Source: Nitrospira sp. CG24B (lineage in GTDB: Bacteria; Nitrospirota; Nitrospiria; Nitrospirales; Nitrospiraceae). Taken from it: a stretch of 33,539 bases of DNA. This document shows, piece after piece, positions 8,085 to 16,193 of the stretch. The translations under genes and the position numbers were made by a program. The stretch covers positions 108,014-141,552 of the forward strand of contig NEWS02000001.1 of assembly GCA_002869845.2 (NCBI GenBank), in the 5' to 3' direction. Numbering within the stretch: the stretch's first letter is position 1; each line of letters opens with the position of its first letter. The notes under the pieces were generated by a model. The model had not been told where the DNA came from and searched no databases. It was given only the letters and a program-made list of their open reading frames with translations.

Positions 8085-9536
8085 ATGCCAGCTGTCGGAA
8101 CGCCCGAGGATACGATTTGTGCAATTGCCACTCCTGCTGGTGAGGGAGGTATTGGTATTGTTCGGATAAGCGGGCCGCATGCTGTTGACATCACGAGCCA
8201 TGTGGTTCGGCTGCGTTCCAAGAGATCGCTTCATAGCCTCGCTTCTCACACACTGTACCTGGCCGATATTCTCTTTCCGCCTGCTCCTTTAAGCAGTAGC
8301 CATTCAGGCTTCACGCCAAGTCAGTTGACCGAGCAGATACTCGACGAAGGCCTGGTCGTCTATATGAAGGCCCCTCGATCGTTTACCGCGGAGGACGTGG
8401 TGGAGATCCACTGCCACGGAAATGGGCTCGTCCTGCAACGAGTCTGTCAGGCTTGCATCGTTGCCGGAGCTCGCCTCGCACAGGCAGGGGAATTTACCAA
8501 ACGAGCCTTCTTGAACGGTCGCCTGGATTTGTCTCAGGCTGAGGCTGTGCTGGACACCATCAGGGCCAAGTCCGAGCTGAGCCTCGAATTGGCACAACGC
8601 CAGCTCCGCGGCGAACTCGCGCAACAGGTCTATCGGCTGCGCACTGAACTCGTAAGGCTGCTGGCCCACCTAGAAGCAGGGATCGACTTCGCGGAAGAAG
8701 ATATTGCGTTCGTCCGTCGCGAGGAGATGATCGGCTCTCTCCAGGAGACACTGGATCACGTTCGGCGAATGTTGGAGACTGCCGAGACAGGACGGGTCCT
8801 GCGCGAGGGAGTCCGCGTGGTGATCGCCGGGGAGCCTAATGTCGGTAAGTCGAGTTTGCTGAATTGTTTACTCCGTGAGGATCGCGCGATTGTGACCGAT
8901 ATCCCCGGCACGACTCGCGACATTATCGAAGAGTCGATCATCTGGCTCGGTCTGCGAATCACGTTGGTCGACACCGCTGGGCTGCGTGATACCACCGACC
9001 TCGTTGAACAAGAAGGTATCCGTCGCTCCATCGAAGCTCAAGACCGGGCGGATATCGTCTTGTATGTCGTGGATGCTGCTCAGCTGACACAGCTGGATCT
9101 GAGCAACCTCCGTTCTGCCACCGTTCATCCTGAACATTTACTTGTCGTTAACAAAATCGATCTTTGTGACGCGGCATTGGTAGAACGGGTGACCCACGCA
9201 CTGCGCGCGCATACACCGTGCAAGGTTCTTCCCATTTCTTCTCAAACAGGCGAGGGACTTGAACGCCTAAAGTCTGTTATTCAAATGCAATTTGTGAAGC
9301 CGTCCTTTGAACCTCGCGAGGGTGTTGTGGTCACTCACATACGGCATCGTGCGGCGCTCGAGCGTGCGGAGGCCTCACTCAAAGAAGCACTGGCCTCGGT
9401 CCAACAAGGCATAGAGCCAGAATGTGTTGCGGTCGATCTCCGTGGCGCCGCTGATGCGCTGGGCGAGATTGTCGGAGCCATTACGTCTGACGAAGTGTTG
9501 GATGAGATATTTTCCGAGTTTTGTATTGGCAAGTAG
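8085..9536 (+). CDS. mnmE: tRNA uridine-5-carboxymethylaminomethyl modification GTPase MnmE
   Basis: 483 residues from the ATG at 8085; an in-frame GTG two codons earlier is less likely. The N-terminal tetrahydrofolate-binding domain starts [22 protein letters not shown]. The embedded G domain shows GEPNVGKSS (about 249-257), DIPGTTRD (about 272-279), DTAG (about 296-299) and NKID (about 356-359). The C-terminus is CIGK, the conserved C-(I/L/V)-G-K motif whose Cys is a family hallmark. MnmE works with MnmG to modify the wobble U34 at C5 in several tRNAs. mnmG starts 8 nt after the stop. Confidence 0.97.
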   Translation: MPAVGTPEDTICAIATPAGEGGIGIVRISGPHAVDITSHVVRLRSKRSLHSLASHTLYLADILFPPAPLSSSHSGFTPSQLTEQILDEGLVVYMKAPRSFTAEDVVEIHCHGNGLVLQRVCQACIVAGARLAQAGEFTKRAFLNGRLDLSQAEAVLDTIRAKSELSLELAQRQLRGELAQQVYRLRTELVRLLAHLEAGIDFAEEDIAFVRREEMIGSLQETLDHVRRMLETAETGRVLREGVRVVIAGEPNVGKSSLLNCLLREDRAIVTDIPGTTRDIIEESIIWLGLRITLVDTAGLRDTTDLVEQEGIRRSIEAQDRADIVLYVVDAAQLTQLDLSNLRSATVHPEHLLVVNKIDLCDAALVERVTHALRAHTPCKVLPISSQTGEGLERLKSVIQMQFVKPSFEPREGVVVTHIRHRAALERAEASLKEALASVQQGIEPECVAVDLRGAADALGEIVGAITSDEVLDEIFSEFCIGK

Positions 9537-9544
9537 AGGTAGGA

Positions 9545-11437
9545 ATGGCCATCGCATTTGACGTTATCGTAGTGGGAGGCGGTCATGCCGGGTGCGAAGC
9601 CGCGCTGGCTGCGGCCCGAATGGGTGCGAACACCTTGCTGCTGACGATGGAGCTGAGCCGAATCGCCCAGATGTCGTGCAATCCCGCAATCGGTGGGATC
9701 GCTAAGGGACACCTCGTGAAAGAAATCGATGCGATCGGCGGTGAGATGGGGCGAAACACGGATCGCGCCGGGATTCAATTTCGATTCATCAACACAAGCA
9801 AAGGACCCGCAGTGCGGGCATTGCGCGCCCAATGCGACAAATCGTTATATCGTATGGCGATGCAGGAAACGATGGCTTCGCAAGAGCATCTGACGCTTGC
9901 GGAAGGAGTCGTGGACCGACTGCTCGTGGCCGGGGGTACGGTCACCGGGATTGTCACAGGCTCAGGCGAAAGGATCGATGCCAAGGCCGTCATACTGACA
10001 TCAGGTACTTTCCTTAAGGGTCTTATCCATATCGGTCTTAACCATTTCCCCGCCGGTCGCGCCGGCGAAGCTTCAGCTGAACACCTTTCCGATTGCATGC
10101 GGGATCTTGGATTTGAAGTCGGCCGGCTCAAGACAGGGACCCCACCCAGATTGGACAAGGCGACGATTGATTTCTCCGTGATGATTCCGCAGCCAGGTGA
10201 TTCCCCTCCCCCTCCTTTCTCCTATCGGACTCAACACATCACGACCAGACAAGTTCTCTGCCATTTGACCTATACCAACCGAGAGACACACGACATCATT
10301 CAAAAGAATCTCGATCGCTCCCCCCTGTATAGCGGTGTCATCGAATCGACTGGGCCTCGGTACTGTCCATCCATCGAGGATAAGGTCGTACGTTTTTCTG
10401 AGAAAGAACGTCATCAGATCTTTGTTGAACCAGAAGGCCTGGACTCGATCGGATTTTATCCCAACGGCATTTCAACCAGCCTGCCGGTTGATGTCCAGGC
10501 CGCTATGCTGAAAACAATCCCCGGATTAGAGCAGGCCAACATACTCAAACCTGGCTATGCGATTGAGTACGATTATTTTCCCCCTCGCCAACTCTACCGA
10601 ACACTTGAAACAAAACAGGTCGCTGGCCTCTATCATGCCGGACAAATCAATGGGACTTCCGGGTATGAGGAAGCAGCAGCGCAGGGCTTGGTTGCCGGGA
10701 TCAATGCCGTCCTGAAGCTGAGAGAGAGGCCTCCTCTCATCCTGGACCGGTCCCAAGCCTATATTGGCGTACTCATCGATGATCTCATTACGAAAGATGC
10801 TTACGAACCGTATCGGATGTTCACCTCGCGAGCTGAGTATCGATTGCTTCTCCGCCACAGCAATGCTGACCTTCGACTCATGCCAGTTGGATACGACGTT
10901 GGACTGATTCCAGACGAAGCATACGAGAGGTTCTTGCGGAAGAGACGTTTGATTGAGATGGAGATCGAGCATCTGAATACAGCCAGACCGTCATTCACCG
11001 AAGAAATCCGTTTGCAGACCAAAGGCACCTATCTCGAAAATGCCTCGTCTGCCATGACCATGGCTCAGCTTCTACGTCGGCAGGAAGCGAGTTATCAAGA
11101 ACTTCTAGAAGCTTTTGGAATGCCAGTCATTCCAGAGATCGAAATTGGCGAAGAAGTCGAGCTCCAGATCAAGTACGAAGGCTATGTGCGTCGGCAGATC
11201 CAGCAAGTAGAGAAATTTAAGAAGCTTGAGCAGAAATTGATTCCTTACACGTTTGATTACGATTCCATTTTAGGATTTTCAAGAGAAGTTCGAGAAAAGT
11301 TCGCTAGAGTAAGACCTGAGACGGTTGGCCAGGCATCGAGAATATCTGGGGTAACTCCAGCTGCCATATCCTTACTTCTGGTTTCGATAGAAAAAAGACG
11401 GCGTCAATTCCCTCCTACACAGCAAGTAATTTCATGA
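9545..11437 (+). CDS. mnmG: tRNA uridine-5-carboxymethylaminomethyl modification enzyme MnmG (GidA)
   Basis: 630 residues. The FAD-binding Rossmann motif [12 protein letters not shown] is near residues 8-19. Other family blocks are [48 protein letters not shown] and [11 protein letters not shown]. The C-terminal helical domain that binds MnmE includes [10 protein letters not shown] and ALE-like positions. The ATG at 9545 follows GAGGTAGGA, so the open frame upstream overlapping mnmE is not needed. MnmG is the FAD enzyme partner of MnmE. With mnmA further downstream, the window holds the full bacterial (c)mnm5s2U34 core set. Confidence 0.97.
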   Translation: MAIAFDVIVVGGGHAGCEAALAAARMGANTLLLTMELSRIAQMSCNPAIGGIAKGHLVKEIDAIGGEMGRNTDRAGIQFRFINTSKGPAVRALRAQCDKSLYRMAMQETMASQEHLTLAEGVVDRLLVAGGTVTGIVTGSGERIDAKAVILTSGTFLKGLIHIGLNHFPAGRAGEASAEHLSDCMRDLGFEVGRLKTGTPPRLDKATIDFSVMIPQPGDSPPPPFSYRTQHITTRQVLCHLTYTNRETHDIIQKNLDRSPLYSGVIESTGPRYCPSIEDKVVRFSEKERHQIFVEPEGLDSIGFYPNGISTSLPVDVQAAMLKTIPGLEQANILKPGYAIEYDYFPPRQLYRTLETKQVAGLYHAGQINGTSGYEEAAAQGLVAGINAVLKLRERPPLILDRSQAYIGVLIDDLITKDAYEPYRMFTSRAEYRLLLRHSNADLRLMPVGYDVGLIPDEAYERFLRKRRLIEMEIEHLNTARPSFTEEIRLQTKGTYLENASSAMTMAQLLRRQEASYQELLEAFGMPVIPEIEIGEEVELQIKYEGYVRRQIQQVEKFKKLEQKLIPYTFDYDSILGFSREVREKFARVRPETVGQASRISGVTPAAISLLLVSIEKRRRQFPPTQQVIS

Positions 11438-11488
11438 AATTCTATCGAACCAACCTTTCCTATTGACCTCGCTCAAGCATCAGCGTAA

Positions 11489-12148
11489 TTGTTCCACGTG
11501 GAACAATCGAGTTCGCCTTCAATACTGCTACAAGAAAGTTCAGCTGAAATTGGCGTTCCACTCAGTATCGAACAGGTACAACACTTTATGGTGTACCTTG
11601 AGCAGCTTCAGATCTGGAATCAATCATTCAATCTCACAAGTATCACGCTAAATGATGAGATTATTATCAAACACTTTGTGGACTCTCTTGCCGCACTCCG
11701 AGCTGAAGATGTCAAGGTCGGGGCCAGACTTCTTGACGTCGGTACCGGAGCTGGATTTCCAGGACTTCCTTTAAAAATCGCTAGATTAGATATTCGTATG
11801 ACTCTCGTTGAGCCGGTAGCAAAGAAGGTTTCCTTCCTTCGGTTCATCATCGGGCTTCTTCGACTTGAAAATGTTGACATATTCGACGGTACTCTAGAGA
11901 GATTCTTGAACGAACGCATGCCATGTGGATCGTTTGACTACTTGGCTACTCGTGCCTTGAAACATGATTTAATTTTGAAAGATGGCCAGAAACTCCTTCG
12001 ACAAGGAGGGAAAGCCATTCTGTTCTCATCACAACCAATTCCCCTATCTGATCTTTCTTCCAACTGGGCATTATTGCATGAATACACATTTAAACTTCAG
12101 AAAGGATATGGGCAGAGAGTTATTTCCATTATTATGCCTTCAGTCTAA
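11489..12148 (+). CDS. rsmG: 16S rRNA (guanine527-N7)-methyltransferase RsmG (GidB)
   Basis: 219 residues if initiated at TTG 11489. The SAM-binding motif LLDVGTGAGFPGLPLKIA is at about 81-98, and the N-terminal LQIWNQSFNLTSI matches the family. RsmG methylates G527 of 16S rRNA. The start is unusual. Aligning by eye to known RsmG proteins, initiation should lie near residues 1-10, and the only usable codons are TTG 11489 and GTG 11498, both inside the parS palindrome. The N-terminus therefore probably reads MFHVEQ or MEQ. The gene is lower in GC than mnmE and mnmG. It sits between mnmG and parA, as in many origin regions. Confidence 0.93.
   Translation: MFHVEQSSSPSILLQESSAEIGVPLSIEQVQHFMVYLEQLQIWNQSFNLTSITLNDEIIIKHFVDSLAALRAEDVKVGARLLDVGTGAGFPGLPLKIARLDIRMTLVEPVAKKVSFLRFIIGLLRLENVDIFDGTLERFLNERMPCGSFDYLATRALKHDLILKDGQKLLRQGGKAILFSSQPIPLSDLSSNWALLHEYTFKLQKGYGQRVISIIMPSV
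11490..11505. promoter_or_regulatory. parS centromere site 1
   Basis: TGTTCCACGTGGAACA is a perfect 16-bp palindrome of the parS type (Bacillus form TGTTTCACGTGAAACA). Flanking bases extend the symmetry to 20 bp (11488-11507). ParB dimers bind such sites to nucleate the partition complex. The site coincides with the translation start region of rsmG. Confidence 0.92.
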
Positions 12149-12165
12149 ATGAAACACGCGCTTGA

Positions 12166-12181
12166 TGTTCCACGTGGAACA
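12166..12181. promoter_or_regulatory. parS centromere site 2
   Basis: This is a second copy of TGTTCCACGTGGAACA, identical to site 1, lying in the rsmG-parA gap 676 bp downstream. It falls 22 nt ahead of the parA start, so ParB binding here could also affect parAB expression. Confidence 0.92.
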
Positions 12182-12203
12182 ATTCTGTTGTAGGAGCTCT
12201 TCA

Positions 12204-12980
12204 ATGGGAAAGGTCGTTGCGGTTGCGAATCAAAAAGGCGGAGTTGGTAAGACTACTACGGCGATAAATCTCTCATCTGCCATTGCCCTAGAAGGAAAAT
12301 CAGTTCTGCTTATCGATATGGATCCACAGGGAAATGCCACGAGTGGTCTCGGCGTTGACCACGGATCCTTAAAGAACACAACGTACAGTTGTCTTGCTAA
12401 AATCAGCACAATTCAAGAATCTTCAATGGAAACATCGGTTCCAGGACTCTCACTTCTGCCGGCAAACGCCGATCTTGCAGGAGCTGAGATTGAGCTTGTC
12501 AATATTGAAGGCCGCGAAAGTCATCTCAAGTCCATTATGAGCGAGATCAGAGAGACCTATGACTTTATTTTTCTAGATTGTCCTCCAGCCCTTGGAATTC
12601 TCACCATTAATGCTCTTACCGCTGCGGATTCGGTTCTCATACCGGTCCAATGTGAATATTATGCGATGGAAGGTCTGAGTAGACTCATCAGAAGCATCGA
12701 TCTTGTTCGTCAATCATTTAACTCAAGTCTAGACCTAGAGGGCATCGTCCTGACGATGTTTGACTCGCGTAACAGCTTAGCCAGACAGGTAGCCGAACAA
12801 GTGCGCTCTCACTTCATTGACAAGGTGTATCACGCGGTCATCCCGCGCAACGTTTCCCTCGCAGAAGCTCCGAGTTACGGCCGACCGGGAATTCTGTACA
12901 ACGTCGCATCAGCCGGCTCGCAGTCTTACGTACATTTAGCTAAGGAGTTTATTGCTCATGGAGAAAAAAGCCCTCGGTAA
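12204..12980 (+). CDS. parA: Chromosome partitioning ATPase ParA (Soj)
   Basis: 258 residues. It has the deviant Walker A motif KGGVGKTTTAINL at residues 11-23, Walker A' region DMDPQGNATSGLG, and Walker B-like FIFLDCPPALGIL. It is a short ParA without an N-terminal DNA-binding domain, typical of the chromosomal Soj type. I choose ATG 12204, preceded by TAGGAGC. The longer frame starting at 12162 would translate parS into MMFHVEQ, a common start misannotation for genes next to parS. ParA forms ATP-dependent nucleoid gradients that move ParB-parS complexes. Its 3' end overlaps parB by 23 nt. Confidence 0.96.
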   Translation: MGKVVAVANQKGGVGKTTTAINLSSAIALEGKSVLLIDMDPQGNATSGLGVDHGSLKNTTYSCLAKISTIQESSMETSVPGLSLLPANADLAGAEIELVNIEGRESHLKSIMSEIRETYDFIFLDCPPALGILTINALTAADSVLIPVQCEYYAMEGLSRLIRSIDLVRQSFNSSLDLEGIVLTMFDSRNSLARQVAEQVRSHFIDKVYHAVIPRNVSLAEAPSYGRPGILYNVASAGSQSYVHLAKEFIAHGEKSPR

Positions 12981-13806
12981 AGGCCTTGGTGCCCTCCTCC
13001 CATCCCCCAAGTTGAGTCCACCTACGGAGCCGACTGATGTCCAGAGGGTACGGATCGAGACGATTGTTCCCAATCGCTATCAACCACGGCACACTTTCCC
13101 TCAGGACGAACTGACTGAACTTGCCACGTCCATTAAGGAGAGCGGGGTGCTTCAGCCGATTATGGTCCGCCGCAAAGGGGACGGCATCTATGAACTGATC
13201 TCCGGAGAGCGCCGATGGCGTGCATCAAAAGAAGCTGGCCTAGAGACCATTCCCGTCGTCATTCGTAATTGCAGCGATCAGGAGTCACTCTTGCTGGCAT
13301 TAGTTGAGAATCTCCAACGGGAAGACTTGAATCCCATGGAGACGGCACGCGCCTATTCACGTATGATGAATGAATTCGGTCTCACGCAAGACGCAATTGC
13401 CACGAAGGTCGGTCGTGATCGTTCTTCCGTGGCGAACTTCGTTCGGCTAATCCATCTTCATCCTGAGCTTCAGGAGCTCGTCCAAGAAGGCACCCTCACA
13501 ACGGGTCACGCGAAAACCCTCCTCGGCCTTTCATCCCCCGAAGACCAGTTGCGGATCGGCAAAATGGTCGCGTCTGCAGCTCTGTCTGTCAGGGAAACAG
13601 AAAAACTCGTGGAATCCTCCCTTACAGGAAAGAAGCGGCAACACAAAACACCGCACAGTTCCCCATGGGCGGACCTCGAAGCCAGGTTACAGAAACGGTT
13701 GGGCACAAAGGTGACCATTCACCCTCGCAACCAAGGAGGCAAGATCGTTATTCATTATTTTTCTCCTGCTGAACTTGATGGCGTTGTGGAGACCCTACTC
13801 AGTTAA
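12958..13806 (+). CDS. parB: Chromosome partitioning protein ParB (Spo0J)
   Basis: 282 residues. The N-terminus KKALGKGLGALL is the conserved ParA-interacting segment. The ParB/CTPase domain contains NRYQPRHTF, the GERRWRA box at about residues 83-89, and ALVENLQREDLNPMETA. A helix-turn-helix for parS recognition follows (TQDAIATKVGRDRSSVANFVRLI region). The C-terminal dimerisation domain ends IVIHYFSPAELDGVVETLL. The ATG at 12958 is preferred over TTG 12952. It overlaps parA, so the two are co-translated. Two matching parS sites lie within 1.5 kb upstream. Confidence 0.96.
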   Translation: MEKKALGKGLGALLPSPKLSPPTEPTDVQRVRIETIVPNRYQPRHTFPQDELTELATSIKESGVLQPIMVRRKGDGIYELISGERRWRASKEAGLETIPVVIRNCSDQESLLLALVENLQREDLNPMETARAYSRMMNEFGLTQDAIATKVGRDRSSVANFVRLIHLHPELQELVQEGTLTTGHAKTLLGLSSPEDQLRIGKMVASAALSVRETEKLVESSLTGKKRQHKTPHSSPWADLEARLQKRLGTKVTIHPRNQGGKIVIHYFSPAELDGVVETLLS

Positions 13807-13977
13807 CTTTCATCGTGCCTTAGTGTCCCTGACACGCCCCCAAAACGTTTCTCATTGCGCTTACGCCCAGATGGCCGCTAAATATCTCGGTGGAACCGAC
13901 CGATATATCCCTTAACGATAAGGATTCCGCCCTTTAGCCGGATTCCCCTAGCCCAAATCGTGAGAGGAGGCGAGCGT

Positions 13978-14472
13978 ATGTGGAAGGACAAACAAGACAG
14001 TAGGCGTTCCGACGAGGTTGATATTGAAGGCAATGGATCGAGCCTTGAACCTATGCGCCACGAACCGGGCCAAGACGTCAGCGCATTCGTCGGAAAAGGC
14101 GTCACGTTTAAGGGCACAATCACCTATAACGGAACCGTCCGGATTGATGGGACTCTTGAGGGGGAAATCCATACCGATGGCATCCTCTTAGTTGGAGAAG
14201 AAGCCGTCATCACAGCAAAAGTAACGGCCGGCACGATCGTCTGTAAGGGGAAAATTACAGGGGATATTCATGCCAGAGACAAGATGAAGCTGCGAGCACC
14301 CGCGATCATCAACGGCGGAGTCACCACACCCATGCTATCCATGGAAGAAGGGGTCCTCTTCAATGGCACTCTGGAAATGGAAGAAGCCGCCTCCACATCC
14401 CAACGTGACGCCACACATCTCCATGCGGTCGGGACATCCAATGAACCAGCTATCCGGAGGGTTCCTGCCTAG
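13978..14472 (+). CDS. Bactofilin (first of two)
   Basis: 164 residues with a central bactofilin beta-helix (about residues 35-125) made of short repeats such as VTFKGTITYNGTVRIDGTLEGEI and GTIVCKGKITGDI. It is flanked by a charged N-terminal tail and a Ser/Thr-rich C-terminal tail. Bactofilins polymerise into nucleotide-free cytoskeletal filaments that scaffold cell-wall enzymes or chromosome-segregation proteins. ATG 13978 follows GAGGAGG, so the GTG at 13960 is not needed. It lies 171 bp after parB on the same strand. It resembles the next gene closely in the core, suggesting duplication. Confidence 0.9.
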   Translation: MWKDKQDSRRSDEVDIEGNGSSLEPMRHEPGQDVSAFVGKGVTFKGTITYNGTVRIDGTLEGEIHTDGILLVGEEAVITAKVTAGTIVCKGKITGDIHARDKMKLRAPAIINGGVTTPMLSMEEGVLFNGTLEMEEAASTSQRDATHLHAVGTSNEPAIRRVPA

Positions 14473-14603
14473 AGCATGTGATACACTAAACGACACACAG
14501 AGGGGAGAGGCTCTTTCTCACCGAATACGCCTCCCTCTCTCCTGTCCAATCCCACTGAAGGACAGCACCTCCTCGGATTTGTCACAAGGAGCAAGAACAA
14601 CTG

Positions 14604-15050
14604 ATGTGGGCTCTAGGCGACAAAAGCGCTCAGGAAACCAGTGACAGCGACAATTTCACCTTCCTCGGAAAGGGAGTCGATTTCAAGGGTATCCTCAACT
14701 TTGATGGAACCATTCGAATCGACGGCCGTGTTGAAGGCGAAGTCCACACCACCGGGACTCTCATTATTGGAGAACAGGCGGTGATCAAAGGCATTCTTTC
14801 CGCCGGCACCCTCATGACCAGCGGCAAGGTCAACGGCACGGTCACAGCCACGGCTAAAATTCAAATCCTTAAGCCTGGGGTGCTCATCGGCGACATTCGT
14901 ACACCGGGCATTTCGATCGAAGATGGCGCACACTTCCATGGCATGTGTGATATGGGAGCTCATAAATGGGTCGATGACGGCCAACCGGCACCCAAGAACG
15001 TGCATGATTTCGCGTCCCATCGAGGTAAAACTCGCGTGGTAGACCTCTAG
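14604..15050 (+). CDS. Bactofilin (second of two)
   Basis: 148 residues with the same beta-helix core as its neighbour: FLGKGVDFKGILNFDGTIRI, EGEVHTTGTLIIGEQAVI, GKVNGTVTATAKI and GVLIGDIRTPGISIEDGAHF. The tails differ from those of the first bactofilin. AAGGAG precedes the ATG at about 11 nt. The gene is 131 bp downstream of the first bactofilin and 36 bp upstream of mnmA. The pair could form mixed filaments. Association with ParAB is known for bactofilins in Myxococcus, and the adjacency here suggests something similar, which is inference. Confidence 0.9.
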   Translation: MWALGDKSAQETSDSDNFTFLGKGVDFKGILNFDGTIRIDGRVEGEVHTTGTLIIGEQAVIKGILSAGTLMTSGKVNGTVTATAKIQILKPGVLIGDIRTPGISIEDGAHFHGMCDMGAHKWVDDGQPAPKNVHDFASHRGKTRVVDL

Positions 15051-15086
15051 CCCTTTACCGACTCCTCCCGGTACAATGCTGGTCCA

Positions 15087-16169
15087 ATGACTCGCCCAAC
15101 CGTCCTCCTCGGTATGAGCGGTGGAGTTGACAGCTCTGTCGCAGCCTCATTACTCGTTCACCAAGGCTACGAGGTGCACGGCATTACCCTCCAGGTATGG
15201 GAACACGAGGACGAAACCGTCGCAACATCCAAAAAATGGCAAGAACGAAGCTGCTGCAAAGTCGGCATCGCCAAGCATGTCGCCAAACTTCTCAGCATCT
15301 CTCACGAAGTCATCGATACCCGAGACTCCTTTCAGAAAGGAGTAATTGACGATTTTCTTTACGGCTATACGACTGGCACAACACCCAATCCCTGTGTCCG
15401 CTGTAACGAGAGAGTGAAGCTTAGGAGCCTCATGGATCTCGCCGCCGCACGCAAGGTCGATTATGTCGCGACTGGCCATTACGCTCGTCTCCAAAACCAT
15501 CAGGGCATTCCGGTCCTGGCGCGGGCCACCGATGATCGCAAGGATCAAACCTACTTTCTCTATCGCCTTAACCCTCACTGGCTACCCAAGCTCCTCTTCC
15601 CCCTTGGCCACCTGGAAAAATCGGACGTGTGGAGAGAGGCCGAGGCCTTAGGGCTTCCAGCCGACGAGCTGAAGGAAAGTCAGGAGATCTGTTTTGTCAC
15701 CCAGGGAGACTACCGTACGTTTATCGAAAAGGAGCTTCCCGAGGCCAAACAACCAGGCCTCTTTATCAATGAAATGGGGCAACCGCTTGGCCAACACGAC
15801 GGAGTTGCATTCTACACACCGGGCCAACGCCGAGGCCTTGGTATTGCCACCGGACAACGGCTCTATGTTCAACAGGTACGGCCGGCGACCAATACCGTCG
15901 TGCTCGGCCCAGAAGAATCCCTACGCAGACACGAGTGCACGGTGAGCGACCTCAACCTCTTTGCGTCCCATTTATTGGAGAGATCCGCTGAAGTTCAGGT
16001 CAAAGTCCGCTACGCGACACCCCCGACACCCGCGATTCTGTCGCCATTGACCCCCTCAAGCCTCCGCATTCAGTTCCAGATGCCCCAACGGGCACTCAGT
16101 CCTGGCCAATCAGCCGTCTTCTATGAAGGTGACCATGTCCTAGGGGGTGGAATTATTCAACCCTTCTAA
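15087..16169 (+). CDS. mnmA: tRNA-specific 2-thiouridylase MnmA
   Basis: 360 residues. The PP-loop ATP-binding motif GMSGGVDSS is at 9-17. The two catalytic cysteines are visible, Cys103 in NPCVRCN and Cys202 in ESQEICFV. The tRNA-binding and C-terminal beta-barrel regions follow (TPGQRRGLGIATGQRLYV, ALSPGQSAVFYEGDHVLGGG). MnmA adds sulfur to C2 of U34 in Lys, Glu and Gln tRNAs, complementing MnmE/MnmG in this window. The insertion between strands (QERSCCKVGIAKHVAKLL) is typical of the bacterial family. An IS element lies 8 bp after the stop codon. Confidence 0.96.
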   Translation: MTRPTVLLGMSGGVDSSVAASLLVHQGYEVHGITLQVWEHEDETVATSKKWQERSCCKVGIAKHVAKLLSISHEVIDTRDSFQKGVIDDFLYGYTTGTTPNPCVRCNERVKLRSLMDLAAARKVDYVATGHYARLQNHQGIPVLARATDDRKDQTYFLYRLNPHWLPKLLFPLGHLEKSDVWREAEALGLPADELKESQEICFVTQGDYRTFIEKELPEAKQPGLFINEMGQPLGQHDGVAFYTPGQRRGLGIATGQRLYVQQVRPATNTVVLGPEESLRRHECTVSDLNLFASHLLERSAEVQVKVRYATPPTPAILSPLTPSSLRIQFQMPQRALSPGQSAVFYEGDHVLGGGIIQPF

Positions 16170-16177
16170 CCCCACGC

Positions 16178-16193
16178 GATTGCTCGCTTCATC
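16178..16193 (+). repeat. IS target-site duplication, left copy
   Basis: GATTGCTCGCTTCATC at 16178-16193 recurs exactly at 17609-17624, bracketing the IS. The next base (T) also matches, so the duplication is 16 or 17 bp depending on where the IS end is drawn. Confidence 0.88.

Noticed and set aside
13824..13836. Small hairpin GTGTC-CCT-GACAC after parB as a terminator
   Set aside because: It has only a 5-bp stem with no T-run, too weak to call.
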